NCBI RefSeq assembly: GCF_030403745.1
Contig: NZ_JAQMWP010000008.1
Span: forward strand, 1 to 64,000
Direction of reading: 5' to 3'
Length of the DNA stretch: 64,000 nt
Origin: Streptomyces sp. S.PB5
GTDB taxonomy: Bacteria; Actinomycetota; Actinomycetes; Streptomycetales; Streptomycetaceae
The translations under genes were made by a program, and so were the position numbers. Shown here in pieces: positions 32,357 through 42,200 of the stretch (the first letter of the stretch is position 1; each line of letters begins with the position of its first letter). The notes below the pieces were generated by a model. The model was not told the DNA's origin and made no database searches. It saw only the letters and a list, made by a program, of their open reading frames with translations.

Positions 32357-33403
32357 ATGACGGACAGCACGACGACAGCGGACCTCGACGTCAGGCTGGA
32401 GAAGCACCGGGTCGAGCTGACCGGGTACTGCTACCGCATGCTCGGCTCGTCCTTCGAGGCGGAGGACGCGGTGCAGGACACGATGGTCCGCGCCTGGCGC
32501 AGCTACGACAAGTTCGAGGGCCGCTCAAGCCTCCGCTCCTGGCTGTACCGCATCGCGACCAACGTCTGCCTGGACATGCTGACGGCCGGCAACAAGCGCG
32601 CGAGGCCGATGGACCTCACCGACTCGACGCCCCTCGCCCAGGCCGCCCTCTCCCCCCGCCCGGACCACACCTGGCTGGAGCCGATGCCGGACGCGCGCGT
32701 GCTGCCGACCGTCGAGGACCCGGCGGAGGCGGCCGTCGCCAAGGAGTCCGTGCGGCTCGCCTTCATGGCCGCCCTGCAGCAACTCCCGCCCAAGCAGCGC
32801 GCGGTGCTGATCCTGCGCGAGGTGCTGGCCTGGAAGGCGACCGAGGTCGCCGAACTGCTCGGCACCACGGTCGCGTCGGTCAACAGCGCGCTGCAGCGGG
32901 CCCGCGCGACCCTCGCCGAGCGGGACGGACACGGCGGGGAGGCCGTGGTGTCCGATCCGCTGGACGAGGAGCAGCAGAAGCTGCTCGACCGCTATGTCGC
33001 GGCGTTCGAGGGCTACGACATGACGGCGCTGACGGCCCTGCTGCACGAGGACGCCATCATGACGATGCCGCCGTTCGACCTGTGGCTGACGGGCGTCGAC
33101 GACATCACCGGCTTCATGACGACACTCGGCGCCTCCTGCGCCAACTCCCGGCTGCTGCCCGTCCAGGCCAACGGCCTGCCCGGGTTCGCGCACTACAAGC
33201 CGGACGAGGAGGCGGGCGGCTACACGCCGTGGGCGGTGCAGGTCCTGGAGATCTCAGACGGGCGGATCACCGGGTTCCACTGCTTCCTCGACACCGAGCG
33301 GTGGTTCCCGCTGTTCGGGCTCCCGCTGCATCTCGACGCCGTCGACGACACTCTCGACGACGCTCTCGAAGCGGAGTCCGACCAGGTCGAGGAGGGCGTG
33401 TAG
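32357..33403 (+). CDS. ECF sigma factor with C-terminal SnoaL-like domain
   Basis: A 348-residue sigma factor from ATG 32357. Region 2 is CYRMLGSSFEAEDAVQDTMV with RAWRSYDKFEG. Region 4 is LPPKQRAVLILREVLAWKAT, then VAELLGTTVASVNSALQRAR. From residue ~195 a SnoaL/NTF2-like domain follows (LLDRYVAAFEGYDMTALTAL, later FDLWLTGVDDITGFM). This is the SigG/SigJ-like layout in which the C-terminal domain modulates activity instead of a separate anti-sigma factor. No anti-sigma gene is adjacent. The 3' 150 bp overlap the opposing STAS gene. Confidence 0.9.
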   Translation: MTDSTTTADLDVRLEKHRVELTGYCYRMLGSSFEAEDAVQDTMVRAWRSYDKFEGRSSLRSWLYRIATNVCLDMLTAGNKRARPMDLTDSTPLAQAALSPRPDHTWLEPMPDARVLPTVEDPAEAAVAKESVRLAFMAALQQLPPKQRAVLILREVLAWKATEVAELLGTTVASVNSALQRARATLAERDGHGGEAVVSDPLDEEQQKLLDRYVAAFEGYDMTALTALLHEDAIMTMPPFDLWLTGVDDITGFMTTLGASCANSRLLPVQANGLPGFAHYKPDEEAGGYTPWAVQVLEISDGRITGFHCFLDTERWFPLFGLPLHLDAVDDTLDDALEAESDQVEEGV

Positions 33404-33673
33404 GGCCGGGTCGGGGTCTCTGAGCCGGATCCGGCCCCCGGCCCGCCGGGCGGCGAGCTGGAGCCGCGCCAGCAGATCGACGACGGCGAGCCCCGGCGGT
33501 CCGAGCCCGCCCACGTCACAGTCCACGACCCCGGCCCCGGTCGTGTCCAGCAGCGCCCGCACGTCCTCGCACAGCCCCGCCACCTCGTCCCGGGTGACGG
33601 GGCCGGCCAGCACGAGCACGGCGGGTGTCATGGCATCCACGATCTGTAGACCGGGCGGGCGGGCGGAACTCAT
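33254..33673 (-). CDS. STAS-domain protein
   Basis: A 139-residue protein from ATG 33673. Residues about 10-100 look like a STAS (anti-sigma antagonist-like) domain: PAVLVLAGPVTRDEVAGLCE, then GAGVVDCDVGGLGPPGLAVV and RRAGGRIRLRDPDPAL. The Ser usually phosphorylated in SpoIIAA-like proteins (D-x-S) is replaced by DVGG, so phosphoregulation is doubtful. The last ~45 residues are encoded antisense to the sigma-factor 3' end and look unconserved. No partner kinase is near. Confidence 0.6.
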   Translation of the reverse strand: MSSARPPGLQIVDAMTPAVLVLAGPVTRDEVAGLCEDVRALLDTTGAGVVDCDVGGLGPPGLAVVDLLARLQLAARRAGGRIRLRDPDPALHALLDLVGLRFESVVESVVDGVEMQREPEQREPPLGVEEAVEPGDPPV

Positions 33674-33805
33674 CGCGGCGCGGCGGTTCCACGGGTCGGG
33701 ATCGCATTGACCTGGGCGCCGTCTTCCCCAGAGGGTTGGGTGTATGCCCCACGGATCAGCACCGTCTCGGATACCTGACGTCCTCCTCACCTCCGAGGAG
33801 GTTCC

Positions 33806-34726
33806 GTGCAGGGGGTGCTGACCGGATTCGCCGTCATCGCGGTGGTCATCGCGGTCGGGTATGTGATCGGGCGGCGCGGCTACCTGGGGGAGAACGGCCG
33901 TGAGGTCCTCACCAAGCTCGCCTTCCACGTCGCCTCCCCGGCCCTGCTCTTCACGACACTCGCCCGGGCCGACCTGTCGGTGGTCTTCTCCAGCCGCCTG
34001 GTCGTGACGGCCCTGAGCACGGCGGCGACGGCGGGCGTCTTCGTCGCGGTGGGCGCGGTACGCGGCTGGGGCGTGGGCCGTACGACGATCGGCGCCCTGT
34101 GCTCCAGCTACGTCAACTCCGGGAACCTGGGCATCCCGATCGCGGTGTACGTCCTGGGCGACGCGTCCCTGGTGGCGCCGGTGCTCCTCTTCCAGCTCCT
34201 GCTGCTGACCCCGATCGCCCTGACCGTCCTGGACCTGTCGGCGAGGGACGGCAAGGACCCCTTGTGGCTGCGTCTGCTGACCCCGCTGCGCAACCCGATC
34301 GCGGTGGGCTCATTGGCGGGCGTGACGGTCTCGGCGACCGGTCTCCACATCCCCTCGGCCGTCATGGACCCGGTCACCCTCATCGGCAACATGTCCGTCC
34401 CGGCGGTGCTGTTGGCCTTCGGGATCTCGCTGTGCGGCAGCACGATGCCGGGCCGGGGCCCGGACCGCCAACTGGTCCTGCTCTCCGTCGCGTTGAAGTC
34501 GCTGGGCCAGCCGGTGGCCGCCTGGGCGCTGGCGGTGGGGGTGTTCGGGCTGCGCGGCCACCAACTCCTCGACGTGGTGGTGACCTCTGCGCTGCCCGCC
34601 GCGCAGAACCTCTATACGTATGCGTCCAGTTACGGCGTGGGCGAGCGCCTGGCCCGGGACTCGATCCTGGTGTCGACGGTGCTGGCGGTGCCGGTGCTGG
34701 TGGTGGTCGCGGCGCTGCTCGGCTGA
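33806..34726 (+). CDS. AEC-family transporter
   Basis: A 306-residue auxin-efflux-carrier-family permease from GTG 33806 (GAGGAGG upstream at about 33793) with ten predicted helices. Characteristic motifs are VNSGNLGIPIAVYVLG in the first half and PAVLLAFGISLCG and ALPAAQNLYTYASSYGVG in the second, the discontinuous-helix crossing regions of this fold. Members move organic anions such as malate or auxin-like compounds; the substrate here is unknown. A strong terminator follows. Confidence 0.88.
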   Translation: MQGVLTGFAVIAVVIAVGYVIGRRGYLGENGREVLTKLAFHVASPALLFTTLARADLSVVFSSRLVVTALSTAATAGVFVAVGAVRGWGVGRTTIGALCSSYVNSGNLGIPIAVYVLGDASLVAPVLLFQLLLLTPIALTVLDLSARDGKDPLWLRLLTPLRNPIAVGSLAGVTVSATGLHIPSAVMDPVTLIGNMSVPAVLLAFGISLCGSTMPGRGPDRQLVLLSVALKSLGQPVAAWALAVGVFGLRGHQLLDVVVTSALPAAQNLYTYASSYGVGERLARDSILVSTVLAVPVLVVVAALLG

Positions 34727-34771
34727 CCGCGGGTGCGAGAAACGAGCGCGGGTCCGAGAAACGAGCACGGA

Positions 34772-34805
34772 AGAGGGGCCGGTGCCCGAAAGCACCGGCC
34801 CCTCT
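34772..34805. terminator. bidirectional terminator
   Basis: AGAGGGGCCGGTGC (34772-34785) and GCACCGGCCCCTCT (34792-34805) form a perfect 14-bp stem around a 6-nt loop. It separates the convergent AEC transporter and thymidine phosphorylase genes. Just upstream, two near-identical units (GTGCGAGAAACGAGCGCGG and GTCCGAGAAACGAGCACGG) lie in tandem. Confidence 0.9.
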
Positions 34806-34824
34806 CACATCACGTCATGTCCCG

Positions 34825-36117
<1,293 letters not shown>

Positions 36118-36148
36118 GGCTTTCCTTCCGGACGTTCACAGAAATCGC

Positions 36149-36179
36149 GCGGCCCCCCTGAGCGATTCAGAGGGGCCGC
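36149..36179 (-). terminator. intercistronic hairpin between cdd and deoA
   Basis: GCGGCCCCCCTGA (36149-36161) and TCAGAGGGGCCGC (36167-36179) form a 13-bp stem with one mismatch and a 5-nt loop. It probably lowers read-through from cdd into deoA or protects the upstream message. Confidence 0.65.
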
Positions 36180-36186
36180 ACGGGAG

Positions 36187-36591
36187 TTACTTGGTGAGAT
36201 GTCCCGGCCCGAAGGCCTGCGGCAGCATCTCGGACAGCGGCAGGATGCCCGCCGGGGTCTCCAGCAGGAGATCGGCGCCGCCGAACTCGTACAGCAGTTG
36301 GCGGCAGCGGCCGCAGGGGACCAGGACCTCGCCCCGGCCGTCGACGCAGGTGAAGTGCGTCAGACGGCCGCCGCCGGTGCGCTGCAGCTCCGAGACCAGC
36401 CCGCACTCGGCGCACAGGCCGAGTCCGTAGGAGGCGTTCTCGACATTGCAGCCGGAGACCGTACGGCCGTCGTCGACGAGGGCCGCGACGCCGACCGGGT
36501 AGCCCGAGTAGGGGGCGTAGGCGTGGCTCATCGCCTCGCGCGCCACCTCCCTGAGGGCGTCCCAGTCGAAGTCGGCGGCGGCCGAAGTCAC
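36187..36591 (-). CDS. cdd: cytidine deaminase
   Basis: A 134-residue tetrameric-type cytidine deaminase from GTG 36591, overlapping the permease stop by 4 nt (GTGA). The active-site motif is CAEC with the catalytic Glu, in YGLGLCAECGLVSELQ. The second Zn motif is PCGRCRQLLYEFG, giving three Cys ligands. The substrate loop is CNVENASYG. It deaminates cytidine and deoxycytidine to (deoxy)uridine, a substrate for the phosphorylase encoded next. It is coupled to the transporter. Confidence 0.95.
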   Translation of the reverse strand: MTSAAADFDWDALREVAREAMSHAYAPYSGYPVGVAALVDDGRTVSGCNVENASYGLGLCAECGLVSELQRTGGGRLTHFTCVDGRGEVLVPCGRCRQLLYEFGGADLLLETPAGILPLSEMLPQAFGPGHLTK

Positions 36592-37850
36592 TTGCCCTGC
36601 CCCTTCCGGTACGGCAGTCCGTCGGCCTTCGGCATCCGCAGGCGCTGTGCCGACAGCGAGAGGACGAGAAGGGTGATGACGTACGGGCTGGCCGTCACGA
36701 CCTGGTTCGGGACCTCGTTCGTGGTGGCGTACCAGACGAACATGAGGGCCGAGATCACGGCGGTGATGGCGGCGGGGACGTACTTCTTCTTCCAGACGAG
36801 GTACGCGACGCCGAACACCAGCAGGATCGCCAGGAGCAGGATCAGCGCGTGGACGTTGGTGACACCGCCGCGCAGCTTGAGGCTGTCGGTGTAGCCGAAC
36901 AGGCCCGCGCCGAGGGCGAGTCCGCCCGGCATCCAGTTGCCGAAGATCATCGCGGCGAGACCGATGTAGCCGCGCCCGGCCGTCTGGCCGTCGAGGTACA
37001 CGTTGGACGACACGATCGACAGGAAGGCACCGCCGAGGCCGGCGAAGCCGCCGGAGATGATCACGGCGATGTACTTGTACTTGTAGACGTTGACGCCGAG
37101 GGACTCCGCGGCGATCGGGTTCTCGCCGCAGGAGCGCAGCCGCAGGCCGAACGGGGTGCGCCACAGCACGTACCAGCTGGTGGGCACGAGGGCCACGGCG
37201 ACGACGGTGAGCGGCGACAGGCCGGTGATCAGACCGCCGAGCAGACCGGCGATGTCGGAGACCAGGAACCAGTGCTTCTCGTTGAGGGTCTGCAGCCAGT
37301 CGGACAGGCCGGGGACGTCGAAGGTGCCCAGCGACTCGATCGGCGGGGACTGCTTGGAGGAGCCCTGCGGGGCGTCCTCGAAGGTGAACTTCGACAGATA
37401 GCGGGTGGTGCCCAGGGCCAGGATGTTCAGCGCCACACCGGAGACGATGTGGTTGACGTTGAAGGTCACCGTGGCGATGGCGTGCAGTACGGCGCCCAGC
37501 GCGCCGCCGACGATGCCGACGAGCACACCGGTCCACGGGCCCCACTGGTAGCCGGCCCAGGCACCGAACCAGGTGCCGAGGATCATCATGCCTTCGAGGC
37601 CGATGTTGACGACGCCCGCGCGCTCGGCCCACAGACCGCCGAGACCGGCGAGGCCGATCGGGACGGCGGCGCGCAGCGCGGTGGACATCTGGCCGGTGGA
37701 CGTGATGCCGTCCGCGCCGGTGATCAGGCGGACGATCGACGTCAGGATCAGGACGCCCGAGATGATCAGGAGGAGGACGGGCAGCGACATGCGGCGGCTG
37801 CCCTTGCCGGGCCGCTTGGCCAGCGCTTTGACGATGGTCGCGGTGGTCAT
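36588..37850 (-). CDS. nucleoside ABC transporter permease 2
   Basis: A 420-residue permease of the RbsC/YufQ-type from ATG 37850, which shares one base with the upstream stop (TGATG). About ten helices are predicted. Family motifs are RAAVPIGLAGLGGLWAERAG, VNIGLEGMMILGTWFG, GENPIAAESLGVNVYKYKYI and the C-terminal SGGFAGLGGAFL. With the next gene upstream it forms the membrane pore of a BMP-dependent nucleoside importer. Confidence 0.93.
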   Translation of the reverse strand: MTTATIVKALAKRPGKGSRRMSLPVLLLIISGVLILTSIVRLITGADGITSTGQMSTALRAAVPIGLAGLGGLWAERAGVVNIGLEGMMILGTWFGAWAGYQWGPWTGVLVGIVGGALGAVLHAIATVTFNVNHIVSGVALNILALGTTRYLSKFTFEDAPQGSSKQSPPIESLGTFDVPGLSDWLQTLNEKHWFLVSDIAGLLGGLITGLSPLTVVAVALVPTSWYVLWRTPFGLRLRSCGENPIAAESLGVNVYKYKYIAVIISGGFAGLGGAFLSIVSSNVYLDGQTAGRGYIGLAAMIFGNWMPGGLALGAGLFGYTDSLKLRGGVTNVHALILLLAILLVFGVAYLVWKKKYVPAAITAVISALMFVWYATTNEVPNQVVTASPYVITLLVLSLSAQRLRMPKADGLPYRKGQGK

Positions 37851-38968
37851 CAGACCGCCACCTCCTTCTTGGTGTTGGCGGCGGCCGCGGCGAGCTCCTC
37901 GCCGACGCGCTTCTGCTGGCGGCGCAGGCCCCAGGTGCGGACGACCTCGTAGGAGATGACGACCGCGAAGACGATCAGGCCCTGCATGATCGTGGCGATC
38001 TCCTTCTCGTACGGCTCGGGAGTCGCGTAGTCGAGAGCGGGGGACGCCTTGTCGAGGAAGGCCCACAGCAGCGCGGCCAGCGCGATGCCGCCGGGGTTGT
38101 TGCGGCCCAGCAGGGCGATGCCGATGGCGGTGAAGCCGAGGCCCGCCGGGAAGCTGAGGCTGTAGGTGTGGGCGTCGCCGAGGAGCAGCGGCAGTCCGGA
38201 GATGCCCGCGACGGCGCCGGAGATGAGCATCGCGGTGAGGACCATGCGCTTGGCGTTGACGCCGGAGGCCGCGGCGGCGGTCTCGGACTCGCCGGTGGCG
38301 CGCAGGTCGAAGCCGAAGCGGGTGCGGTTCAGGACCGCCCAGTAGCCGATACCGATGGCGGCCGCGAGGAAGACCAGGCCGTAGATCTCACCGACGTCGT
38401 CGCCCAGGTTGAGGCCGGGGACCCAGCCGGACTCCTTCATCACACCGGTGGTGACGTTGTCGCCGAGCGGGACGCCCCAGTTGTCGGTGAGGGTGAGGTA
38501 GCCGATGACGCTGGTGGCGATCGAGTTCAGCATGATCGTGGCGACGACCTCGCTGACGCCCCGGGTGACCTTCAGGATGCCCGCGATACCGGCCCACATG
38601 GCACCGGTGAGGGCGCCGACCAGGATCAGCAGCGGGACCTGGAGGAAGGACGGCAGCGCGACGTGCGCGCCGACGACCGCGGTCATCATGGCGCCGAGGC
38701 GGTACTGGCCGTCGACGCCGATGTTGAACAGGTTCATCCGGAAGCCGAGGGCGACCGCGAGGGCGGCGATGTAGTACATCGACGCCTGGTTGATGATCAG
38801 AACCTGTACGTCGGAGAAGCCGGCCTGCTCGATCATGAGCGAGTACGGCTCGATCGGGTTCTTGCCCGAGGCGATCAGCACGACCGAGGTCAGCAGGATC
38901 GCCGCGACGAGCGCCAGGGCCGGTCCGGCCACGGCGAGGAGCAGCCGCTCCTTGTCGAACTTCTTCAT
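37850..38968 (-). CDS. nucleoside ABC transporter permease 1
   Basis: A 372-residue permease (YufP-like) from ATG 38968, overlapping the ATPase stop by 4 nt. The N terminus is basic, then about nine helices. Motifs are YIAALAVALGFRMNLFNIGV, DGQYRLGAM, RGVSEVVATIMLNSIA, ATGESETAAAASGVNAKRM and GFTAIGIALLGRNNPGGI. The last ~35 residues are a charged cytosolic tail. It pairs with the downstream permease. Confidence 0.93.
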   Translation of the reverse strand: MKKFDKERLLLAVAGPALALVAAILLTSVVLIASGKNPIEPYSLMIEQAGFSDVQVLIINQASMYYIAALAVALGFRMNLFNIGVDGQYRLGAMMTAVVGAHVALPSFLQVPLLILVGALTGAMWAGIAGILKVTRGVSEVVATIMLNSIATSVIGYLTLTDNWGVPLGDNVTTGVMKESGWVPGLNLGDDVGEIYGLVFLAAAIGIGYWAVLNRTRFGFDLRATGESETAAAASGVNAKRMVLTAMLISGAVAGISGLPLLLGDAHTYSLSFPAGLGFTAIGIALLGRNNPGGIALAALLWAFLDKASPALDYATPEPYEKEIATIMQGLIVFAVVISYEVVRTWGLRRQQKRVGEELAAAAANTKKEVAV

Positions 38969-40617
38969 CGGGCCTCGTCCTCCGGGGCGCTGTCGTCCTC
39001 GACGTGCTCAAGGTGTCCGCTGGCGGCACCCGTCATGGCGGAGCCGAGCTCCTCCGGGGTGATGGTGGCGGGGTCGGCGTCGGCGACCAGCCTGCCGTTG
39101 TAGATCACCCGCAGGGTGTCCGACAGGCCGATGAGCTCGTCCAGGTCGGCGGAGATCAGCAGCACGGCCAGACCCTCGCGGCGGGCCTCGCGGATCCGGT
39201 CCCAGATCTGGGCCTGTGCGCCGACGTCCACACCGCGGGTGGGGTGGGCGGCGATCAGGAACTTCGGGTTGTGGCTCATCTCGCGGCCGACGATCAGCTT
39301 CTGCTGGTTGCCGCCGGAGAGGGAGGCCGCGGTGACGTCGATGCCGGGGGTACGGACGTCGTACTCCTCGACGATGCGGCGGGTGTCGGCCTGGGCGCTC
39401 TTCGGGGTCAGCCAGAAGCCCTTGGCGTTGGGCTCCTCGGTGACGTGGCCGAGGATGCGGTTCTCCCAGAGGGGGGCCTCCAGGAGCAGGCCCTGGCGGT
39501 GGCGGTCCTCGGGGATGTAGCCGACGCCGGACTCGCGGCGCTTGCGGGTGGCCCAGGAGGTGACGTCCTCGCCCTGGAAGAAGATGACGCCGGAGTCTGC
39601 GTTCTTGGTGCCGATCAGGGCGTCGATGAGCTCGGTCTGGCCGTTGCCCTCGACACCGGCGATGCCCATGATCTCACCGGCGTGGATGGTGAAGGAGACG
39701 TCGTCGAGAACCTTCTTGGCCTCGCCGCCCTCCGCGGCCAGGCCCACGCCGCCCGCGGGCTCGGCCTCGACGCCGAGGGAGGCGCCGCCGGACGCGTAGA
39801 CGGTGAGGCCCTTGACCTCGATGACGGCCTGGTCGGTGACGGTCGACTCGGCGGTCTCGGGGGTGGGGAGCTCGCTGCCGACCATCATCTCGGCGAGCTG
39901 GCGCGGGGTGGTCTCGGACGGGACGGCGGTGCCGACCGTCGTGCCGCGGCGGATGACGGTGATCTCGTCGGCGACGGAGAGGACCTCGCCCAGCTTGTGG
40001 GAGATGAAGATGACGGCCAGGCCCTCGGACTTGAGCTCGCGCAGGTTGTCGAAGAGCGCGTCGACCTCCTGCGGCACGAGGACGGCGGTGGGCTCGTCGA
40101 GGATCAGGGTGGAGGCGCCGCGGAAGAGGACCTTGAGGATCTCCACGCGCTGGCGCTCGGCGACACCGAGGTCCTCGACGAGGACGTCCGGGCGCACGTT
40201 GAGCCCGTAGCGGTCGGAGATCTCCTTGATCTTCTTCCGGGCGGCGCCGCCGATGCCGTACAGCTTCTCGCTGCCGAGGACGACGTTCTCGAGGACCGTG
40301 AGGTTGTCGGCGAGCATGAAGTGCTGGTGGACCATGCCGATGCCGAGCGCGATGGCGTCGGCGGGGCTGGCGAAGCTCACCTGTTCGGAGCCGACCGCGA
40401 TGGTGCCCTCGTCCGGCTTCTGCATGCCGTAGAGGATCTTCATCAGGGTCGACTTGCCGGCGCCGTTCTCGCCGACGAGGGCGTGGACGGTGCCCTTTCG
40501 GACAGTCAGGTGGATGTCGTGGTTGGCGACGACACCCGGGAATCGTTTGGTGATCCCCGCCAGCTCTACCGCGATCGGCGACTGAGCGGTGAGCGGAGGG
40601 CTGCTGGTCGCTTCGAT
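38965..40617 (-). CDS. nucleoside ABC transporter ATPase (tandem ABC domains), ATC start
   Basis: A 550-residue RbsA/YufO-type ATPase. ABC1 has Walker A VGENGAGKSTLM, signature-like LGVAERQRVEIL and Walker B TLILDEPTAVLVP. ABC2 has the usual degenerate loop GVEGNGQTELI and signature SGGNQQKLIVG. The first in-frame ATG (40443) lies after Walker A and would delete it. The frame extends upstream to a stop at about 40668 with no ATG, GTG or TTG. The best start is ATC at 40617, 7 nt after AAGGAGA, giving the N terminus IEATSSPPLTAQSPIAVELA. A sequence difference creating a false ATC cannot be excluded. Operator 40647-40658 precedes it. Confidence 0.85.
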   Translation of the reverse strand: MEATSSPPLTAQSPIAVELAGITKRFPGVVANHDIHLTVRKGTVHALVGENGAGKSTLMKILYGMQKPDEGTIAVGSEQVSFASPADAIALGIGMVHQHFMLADNLTVLENVVLGSEKLYGIGGAARKKIKEISDRYGLNVRPDVLVEDLGVAERQRVEILKVLFRGASTLILDEPTAVLVPQEVDALFDNLRELKSEGLAVIFISHKLGEVLSVADEITVIRRGTTVGTAVPSETTPRQLAEMMVGSELPTPETAESTVTDQAVIEVKGLTVYASGGASLGVEAEPAGGVGLAAEGGEAKKVLDDVSFTIHAGEIMGIAGVEGNGQTELIDALIGTKNADSGVIFFQGEDVTSWATRKRRESGVGYIPEDRHRQGLLLEAPLWENRILGHVTEEPNAKGFWLTPKSAQADTRRIVEEYDVRTPGIDVTAASLSGGNQQKLIVGREMSHNPKFLIAAHPTRGVDVGAQAQIWDRIREARREGLAVLLISADLDELIGLSDTLRVIYNGRLVADADPATITPEELGSAMTGAASGHLEHVEDDSAPEDEAR

Positions 40618-40646
40618 GGCGCACTCTCCTTGGGAAAGGGGCCACT

Positions 40647-40658
40647 CTACGCGCGTAG
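40647..40658. promoter_or_regulatory. nucleoside-regulon palindrome, ABC operon copy
   Basis: CTACGCGCGTAG. On the minus strand it continues as TAGAGTGGCC, so the right half begins a good -10 (TAGAGT). It lies 29 bp upstream of the proposed ATC start and governs the ATPase-permease-permease-cdd-deoA unit. Confidence 0.7.
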
Positions 40659-40749
40659 CGCCCCTGCTTTAAATAGTGCCCGGACCTGACCGTTCTCTTT
40701 TGGCTGACGATCCGTTCCGAGCATTCTGCCGCGCGAACGGGGCGCGGGC

Positions 40750-40830
40750 GGCCCTGGCGCCGATCTCCCGTCGTCCGTCCGGAGGACGCGCCAGGCGTCG
40801 TCCGGCAGGCGGGAGATCGGCGCCAGGGCC
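40750..40830 (-). other. 21-bp perfect inverted repeat between BMP gene and ABC ATPase
   Basis: Arms 40750-40770 (GGCCCTGGCGCCGATCTCCC plus G) and 40810-40830 are exact reverse complements separated by 39 nt. The 39 nt contain a smaller GTCCTCCGG-type hairpin. In the lipoprotein transcript it would form a very stable stem 80 nt after the stop codon. It likely terminates or attenuates transcription and stabilises the lipoprotein mRNA. The rest of the 293-bp gap holds the ATPase promoter and no gene. Confidence 0.8.
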
Positions 40831-40910
40831 GATCCTCCACGCACCCCGTTCCCGGGCCGTAACGCTGCCATTACAGCGCTTATTTGGCCAAGGCCTGTGA
40901 CCGGGGAAGG

Positions 40911-41957
40911 TCAGCTGGTCTTCACCTTGATGGTGCCCGCGATGATGGCCTCGCTGGCCTTCTTGACCGCGGCCTGGATCTCGGCGTTGTTCGCGAACTC
41001 CGGGTTCGAGTTCGACAGGCTCACGCCGCCGTTGGAGAGGCTGCCGCGGATGACACCGGTCTCCGGCTTGCCGTCCTTGACGGAGTTGGCCAGGTCGTAG
41101 ACCGCACCCTCGACGTTCTTCATGGCGGAGGTCAGGATCGAGGCCTTGTACGCCTTGAGCGCGTCCTGCTTGTACTGGTCGGAGTCGACGCCGATCGCCC
41201 AGATCTTGTTGGCGCTGGCGGCCTTGATGACACCCTGGCCGGACAGACCCGCAGCGGCGTAGATCACGTCCGCCTTGTCGTCGATCATGCCCTCGGCGGC
41301 GCTCTCACCCTTGTCGGGGCTGGAGAAGCCACCCTCGGCGGCGGTCTCGGTCAGGTACTGCTCCTTGACCGTGACGCCCTTCTTGGTGTCCTCGACGCCC
41401 TGCTTGAAGCCGGCGCCGAACTTGTGGATCAGCGGCACGTCCACACCGCCGACGAAGCCCACGACGTTGGACTTGGTGGACAGCGCGGCGGCGACACCGG
41501 CCAGGTAGGAGGCCTGCTCCTCGGAGAAGACGAGGTCCGCGACGTTGTCGGCCTTGGTCTGCTCGTCGTCGACGATGCCGAAGGTGGTCTTCGGGAACTT
41601 GGCGGAGACCTCCTTGACGGCCGACGCGTAGGCGAAGCCGACGCCGATGACCGGGTCGTAGCCCTGCTTGGCGAGGGCCTCCAGGCGCTCGACCTTGTCC
41701 GCCTCCGACTCGCCGTCCTGCGGCTCGACGGCCCGGGACTTGTAGCCGAACTCCTTGTCGGCCTTCTCCATACCGGCGGTCGCGGCGTCGTTGAACGACT
41801 GGTCGCCCCGCCCGCCGATGTCGTACGCGAGCGCGAGGCCCAGGTTCTTGCTGTCGGTGCTGCTGGACTCGGAGGACGAGCTGCCGCAGGCGGACACGGT
41901 CAGGGCAAGGGCTGCGGTTGCAACGCCTGCAACCGTGATACGGGACACCCGGCGCAT
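40911..41957 (-). CDS. BMP-family nucleoside-binding lipoprotein 1
   Basis: A 348-residue PnrA/BMP-type lipoprotein from ATG 41957 (AAAGGAG upstream). The lipobox is VSAC, followed by a Ser-rich tether. Ligand-fold motifs are ALAYDIGGRGDQSFNDAA, GVGFAYASAV, SEEQASYLAGVAAA, FVGGVDVPLIHKFGAGF, GLSGQGV and WAIGVDSDQYK. Aromatic and Asp positions match purine/pyrimidine nucleoside binding in the family. It is about two-thirds identical by eye to the second lipoprotein (42201-43280), so the two are tandem paralogues feeding the same permease. It has its own operator at 42013-42024. Confidence 0.94.
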   Translation of the reverse strand: MRRVSRITVAGVATAALALTVSACGSSSSESSSTDSKNLGLALAYDIGGRGDQSFNDAATAGMEKADKEFGYKSRAVEPQDGESEADKVERLEALAKQGYDPVIGVGFAYASAVKEVSAKFPKTTFGIVDDEQTKADNVADLVFSEEQASYLAGVAAALSTKSNVVGFVGGVDVPLIHKFGAGFKQGVEDTKKGVTVKEQYLTETAAEGGFSSPDKGESAAEGMIDDKADVIYAAAGLSGQGVIKAASANKIWAIGVDSDQYKQDALKAYKASILTSAMKNVEGAVYDLANSVKDGKPETGVIRGSLSNGGVSLSNSNPEFANNAEIQAAVKKASEAIIAGTIKVKTS

Positions 41958-42012
41958 GGAACGAGACTCCTTTGTGCAAGCGCCCAAACCAGGCGCTGGT
42001 TCCGCCGCAGCG

Positions 42013-42024
42013 TAACGCGCGTAG
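42013..42024. promoter_or_regulatory. nucleoside-regulon palindrome, BMP1 copy
   Basis: TAACGCGCGTAG, which reads CTACGCGCGTTA on the minus strand and continues TACGCTGCGG, giving a -10 TACGCT that starts inside the palindrome. A second element, CCGTTATCGA, lies 28 nt further upstream (42053-42062), as it does before BMP2. Confidence 0.7.
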
Positions 42025-42099
42025 ACCAGACGGAAAACCCCTTCTGTCCGGTCCGTTATCGAGCTGTGGCCACAGTTGCAGCACACATTACGGACAGCA

Positions 42100-42130
42100 G
42101 TACGCCCCTTGCGGTAGGCAAGGGGCGTAC
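42100..42130 (-). terminator. terminator after BMP lipoprotein 2
   Basis: GTACGCCCCTTGC (42100-42112) and GCAAGGGGCGTAC (42118-42130) form a perfect 13-bp stem with a 5-nt loop, 71 bp beyond the stop of the second BMP gene. The two BMP genes are therefore separate transcription units. Confidence 0.88.
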
Positions 42131-42200
42131 GACCTGGAACGGCGCCCGGAGGGGCGTATGAATGGGCCCTTACGGCCTTATGCGGAAGGTCTCACGACGG

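Noticed and set aside
33254..33403. The STAS protein tail antisense to the sigma gene as a functional domain
   Set aside because: The last ~45 residues mirror the sigma gene's coding strand and show no STAS features. They are likely a by-product of the overlap.
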